Origin: a virus
Direction: 5' to 3' (one strand)
Length of the DNA: 32,221 bases
Virus record (IMG/VR): IMGVR_UViG_3300042905_000540
Location: 1 to 32,221 of that record
Part shown: positions 29,556 to 32,221 of the stretch, in pieces
Position numbering within the stretch: position 1 is the stretch's first letter
How the letters are laid out: each line of letters begins with the position of its first letter
Position numbers and translations under genes: made by a program
Notes under the pieces: model-generated
Databases searched by the model: none
The model's input: the letters and a program-made list of their open reading frames with translations, nothing else
Told to the model about the DNA's origin: nothing

Positions 29556-31657
29556 CTACGTCCATCCGGTCGCATATCGAGACGGGGTGAACCGAGCTGC
29601 CACGTCACCCCAAGATCTGTTGACTCAACCTTAACAGACATCTGCCGTCCCCGCACCCTCGTGTAGATCTGCCCCGTAAATTCCTCCACAGGCAGCACCA
29701 CCGTACGAGTGATGGTTCTGTAGCTTTGGTTTGCCACCGAGTGATTGGCGTCTGTTGCTGCATTCACGGAGTAACCGGACCCGGAGTTTTGCAGCGGAAG
29801 CAGGTACATCGTGGCGCTAGGCGCGACGGCGGTAGAGTTGGCAAATGTCATGTCGGGCAACACCCGCCAGACAAACATGAAGTTGTGCCCGTCGTCAAGG
29901 TCAAACTGCGAAGACACAATGTACGCCGTTATGGCCGCAGGGGTGCCGTTGATGTTGTCGTCCAATCCTTCTTCGTGGTTCACGAGGTTGTTTTCATACG
30001 TCGCAGCCAGCGGGTAGTTACGTAGCCCGGAATCCAACCACGCAGTGCGCTCCATTGTGCCGTAGTACCAAACATCTTCCATGTAGTTGTAGACCACATA
30101 GCGATCAATTGTCATGGAGGCTGCCGAGCAGTAAAACCACCAGATTTCATTGAAACCTTCGTTTGTACCCGCAAAGACTTGTGGATACTGCGCAGTGTTG
30201 ATGTCTTCAAAGATGTACCGACGCAAGTCACAACGCAACGGCTGCGTGCGACCATCGTATTTGTAGAATTTGTCTTTCCCCATCCAATACGACACCCCGT
30301 TTGCGAAAGCAACCGTGTTCTGCCCCGCGATAGAGATGTTATCGCCTTGGAGCTGCGCACCCCACACGATAGGAGCGCCAACATACTGGAATGAATACAA
30401 CGCAGCGTCGGTCCAGATCAGCACCTCTTGGCGAGACTGAACAGCGGTTATGATCTCCGAACCGCGAGACAGACGCAGGAAGCCCGCTTGGTTTGTTGAA
30501 GCCGGGGTCCAGTTGTAGGGGTCTTCTTGGTCACACCACCGCACAAGCATGGGGTCCACCGTTGCCGAGGCGTAATCGTTGCACCCGAAGGCAAACACAA
30601 ACCGGTTGATGTCCGACACAAGAATAAAGTTCTGTTTTGTCGGTACATCCGAAGCCCCGCCAAACGTATCCAAGGCGTAAGCATTGGGCAGCACACGACA
30701 CGTGCCGACCGCCGCACCCGAAACGTTGATCAGCGCCCCAGACGGCGTAGCAGAAATATTGAACGCACTACCAGACGCGTTCCGCACGTAGTAAACCTGC
30801 GCAGGGTTGATGCCTGTGGGCATCGTGGCTCCACTGTCCGGTACAAAGCGAAGCGGCGTGCCGTTAGGGTATTCGGCAGCGGACGTGATGACGGTGGGGC
30901 TTACAACCGTAGCCGAAAACGTGTTTGCCCCGAACCCTGATGACGCATCCCAGTAATAGATACCCCCACCTCGGGGTCCAAAGATCAGGTCTTCACCGAA
31001 GTTGCTCTGACTCCATAAACGGATGGCATCAGTTGAGGCTTGCCCGAACCCCCACGTACCCGCACCCCACGGGCCTGCACCCCATCCAACGAGCGGCACA
31101 ACTTGCGCGGGGCCAATGTTGATCTGATACACCGTGTAAACAGTGCCGCCCACGCCAGCGCCACTGGCCGAGGCGTTGGTACCTACGTCAATGGTGTATG
31201 TCGTTGCACCTGAGATGGTCAGTTGATACGGACCGTAGATGGTTACGCCATTGACTGTAATCGCGGGGTAAAACGAAACGAAGTCGCCGTCAATGTAGCC
31301 ACCGTTGGCGTCAGTCACTTCAACGATTGGCGAGCCACTAAACGTCTCAAACGGATTAGTCAGCACCACATCATCGCGGAACGGCGTGATGTCGTTGTAC
31401 GCGCCGCCAGACTCAAGATAAAACTTGAGGTTGGTACCCACCCCGATCAGGTTCACTCCACCGAGTGTTACCCAGTTCCACAAGGACCGGCACAGACCCA
31501 AGAAAGTTGTACTAGAGATGCGTTGCCATCCACCGATCTTCTCAGGTGTACCTTGGCGAAAGCGAATCTTGTCGCTCTCGTACCAACCACCCTCGTTGGT
31601 GTACCGCGTGTTCTCGCGGTTGACCCCTGCCTTCAGCGTAAGTTTCTTTAGCGGCAT
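29552..31657 (-). CDS. Tail nozzle / stabilisation protein (P22 gp10 / T7 gp12-like)
   Basis: The 701-residue beta-rich protein fits the podovirus tail-hub or nozzle family: an N-terminal NTRYTNEGGWYESDKIRFRQG, an IGVGTNLKFY strand, a WGAGPWGAGTWG block at 192-203, FVFAFGCNDY, DKFYKYDGRTQPLRCDLRRYIF, EIWWFYCSA, and the C-terminal RGRQMSVKVES-T, then LGSPRLDMRPDGRR. These blocks are typical of the propeller protein that plugs or extends the short tail. I infer assembly onto the portal and adaptor rings to hold DNA in. SD-like AAGAG precedes the ATG. It shares a 4-base overlap with the jelly-roll gene. Confidence 0.85.
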   Translation of the reverse strand: MPLKKLTLKAGVNRENTRYTNEGGWYESDKIRFRQGTPEKIGGWQRISSTTFLGLCRSLWNWVTLGGVNLIGVGTNLKFYLESGGAYNDITPFRDDVVLTNPFETFSGSPIVEVTDANGGYIDGDFVSFYPAITVNGVTIYGPYQLTISGATTYTIDVGTNASASGAGVGGTVYTVYQINIGPAQVVPLVGWGAGPWGAGTWGFGQASTDAIRLWSQSNFGEDLIFGPRGGGIYYWDASSGFGANTFSATVVSPTVITSAAEYPNGTPLRFVPDSGATMPTGINPAQVYYVRNASGSAFNISATPSGALINVSGAAVGTCRVLPNAYALDTFGGASDVPTKQNFILVSDINRFVFAFGCNDYASATVDPMLVRWCDQEDPYNWTPASTNQAGFLRLSRGSEIITAVQSRQEVLIWTDAALYSFQYVGAPIVWGAQLQGDNISIAGQNTVAFANGVSYWMGKDKFYKYDGRTQPLRCDLRRYIFEDINTAQYPQVFAGTNEGFNEIWWFYCSAASMTIDRYVVYNYMEDVWYYGTMERTAWLDSGLRNYPLAATYENNLVNHEEGLDDNINGTPAAITAYIVSSQFDLDDGHNFMFVWRVLPDMTFANSTAVAPSATMYLLPLQNSGSGYSVNAATDANHSVANQSYRTITRTVVLPVEEFTGQIYTRVRGRQMSVKVESTDLGVTWQLGSPRLDMRPDGRR

Positions 31658-31666
31658 GGCACGCTC

Positions 31667-31879
31667 TTAAAGCACCCCACCAAAGATTGGCGGCAGTGTC
31701 GTGACTTGTATGGCGACAGACTGTTTTAAGTTTAGCGTGTTTCCACAATCAGAGCACGTATCTGCATTCAATTCGGCGGCATCCAGATCATAGCCGCAAT
31801 GAGCGCAAACCGCCTCAACTTCATGCGCGGGCTCGATGCTGCCATCGGGCAGCGTTTTTGGGGGGTGTGACAGCTTCAT
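31667..31879 (-). CDS. Small zinc-ribbon protein
   Basis: The 70-residue product holds two CxxC pairs, C24-A-H-C27 and C42-S-D-C45, a rubredoxin-like zinc ribbon. The rest is short and unstructured, ending PPIFGGVL. There is no catalytic domain. AAGG lies before the ATG. It sits two bases after the lysozyme gene and nine bases before the nozzle gene. Small zinc ribbons with this layout occur in phage late regions; the function is not known to me. Confidence 0.75.
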   Translation of the reverse strand: MKLSHPPKTLPDGSIEPAHEVEAVCAHCGYDLDAAELNADTCSDCGNTLNLKQSVAIQVTTLPPIFGGVL

Positions 31880-31881
31880 GG

Positions 31882-32221
31882 TTATGCCTTTAAGTACAAC
31901 GCTCTCTCATCATGCCTGCGAGTCACCAGCCCCGGCAACTCTCGTCCACCAGCCAGCGTCCACTTCTTAAACTCTTCAGCCGCTCCCTCATAGTCTTCCC
32001 GGTTGTGCTTCATACGGAGGGTGGAGTTCTGAAGGTTGCCTAGCCCAACATTGAAAGCGAACGAAGCGAGTGCCAGATGGCGATTGCTAAGAGGAACCAC
32101 AGAACATAGTCGGAGTACCCCCGGAAGAAACCGCTGAAGATCCTCTTGAAGTAGCGCATCGACTTCTGCCTCTGTCAGTGTTCTGTCCCAGCCCTCGGGG
32201 ATTGGAAGCTCTAGGCGGCGT
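31882..32221 (-). CDS. Phage lysozyme, GH24 family (N-terminus beyond window)
   Basis: The frame is open to the right edge and gives 112 residues. It matches the C-terminal two thirds of GH24 phage lysozymes: PIPEGWDRTLTEAEVDALL, then VVPLSNRHLALASFAFNVG-G-LQNSTLRMK, GAAEEFKKW, and AGGRELPGLVTRRHDERALYL. The catalytic Glu and its Asp/Thr partners lie in the missing N-terminal part. A GTG at 32098-32100 is open to use but the family similarity continues upstream of it, so it is not the start. The enzyme would cut peptidoglycan for lysis, or be carried in the virion if it is part of the tail operon. Confidence 0.85.
   Translation of the reverse strand, partial: RRLELPIPEGWDRTLTEAEVDALLQEDLQRFLPGVLRLCSVVPLSNRHLALASFAFNVGLGNLQNSTLRMKHNREDYEGAAEEFKKWTLAGGRELPGLVTRRHDERALYLKA

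Overview
The window is part of a tailed double-stranded DNA bacteriophage genome, most likely podovirus-like. The evidence is a dense phage replication set on the left, a set of virion and lysis genes on the right, very little intergenic DNA, and short phage-type genes joined by ATGA or TGATG overlaps. No integrase, rRNA, tRNA, insertion sequence or CRISPR array was found. Host-type sigma-70-like promoters and Shine-Dalgarno sites suggest a bacterial, probably proteobacterial, host. The host cannot be named from this sequence.

Layout. Positions 3 to 11556 are read on the + strand. They hold a cluster of very small early genes with a VRR-NUC nuclease and a DUF3310 protein (3-1863), a family A DNA polymerase with proofreading domain (1854-3680), a Cas4/RecB-like PD-(D/E)XK nuclease (3852-4526), and a small HNH-like protein (4817-5113). 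After a promoter and structured leader comes an SNF2-type helicase (5207-6745). A second promoter precedes a conserved phage protein, an excisionase/MerR-like DNA-binding protein and a Cys-rich, acid-tailed candidate single-strand DNA-binding protein (6795-8399). An intrinsic terminator is followed by a 959-residue primase-helicase (8463-11342) and a small overlapping gene (11293-11556).

Positions 11626 to 32221 are read on the - strand and converge on the early block at a strong rho-independent terminator at 11600-11627. Read in the direction of transcription (right to left) they encode a GH24 lysozyme (cut by the window end), a zinc-ribbon protein, a P22 gp10/T7 gp12-like tail nozzle or stabilisation protein, a jelly-roll (C1q-like) protein, a small unknown protein, a 2237-residue repeat-rich giant protein, three medium Ala/Gln/Gly-rich virion-type proteins and a 2140-residue giant protein with an HEAVH metallopeptidase motif and a PLxRFG-like segment. 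Terminase, portal and capsid genes are expected to the right of the window.

Working together: the polymerase, primase-helicase, SNF2 helicase, two nucleases and putative SSB make a largely self-sufficient replication and recombination module. The late block makes the tail nozzle and probably the large internal or ejected proteins carried in the particle. The most unusual parts are the two giant late proteins, above all the 2237-residue one with three families of internal repeats and two dockerin/EF-hand-like calcium loops. Other unusual points are the structured leader before the SNF2 gene and a possible gene nested in another frame at 1048-1239.
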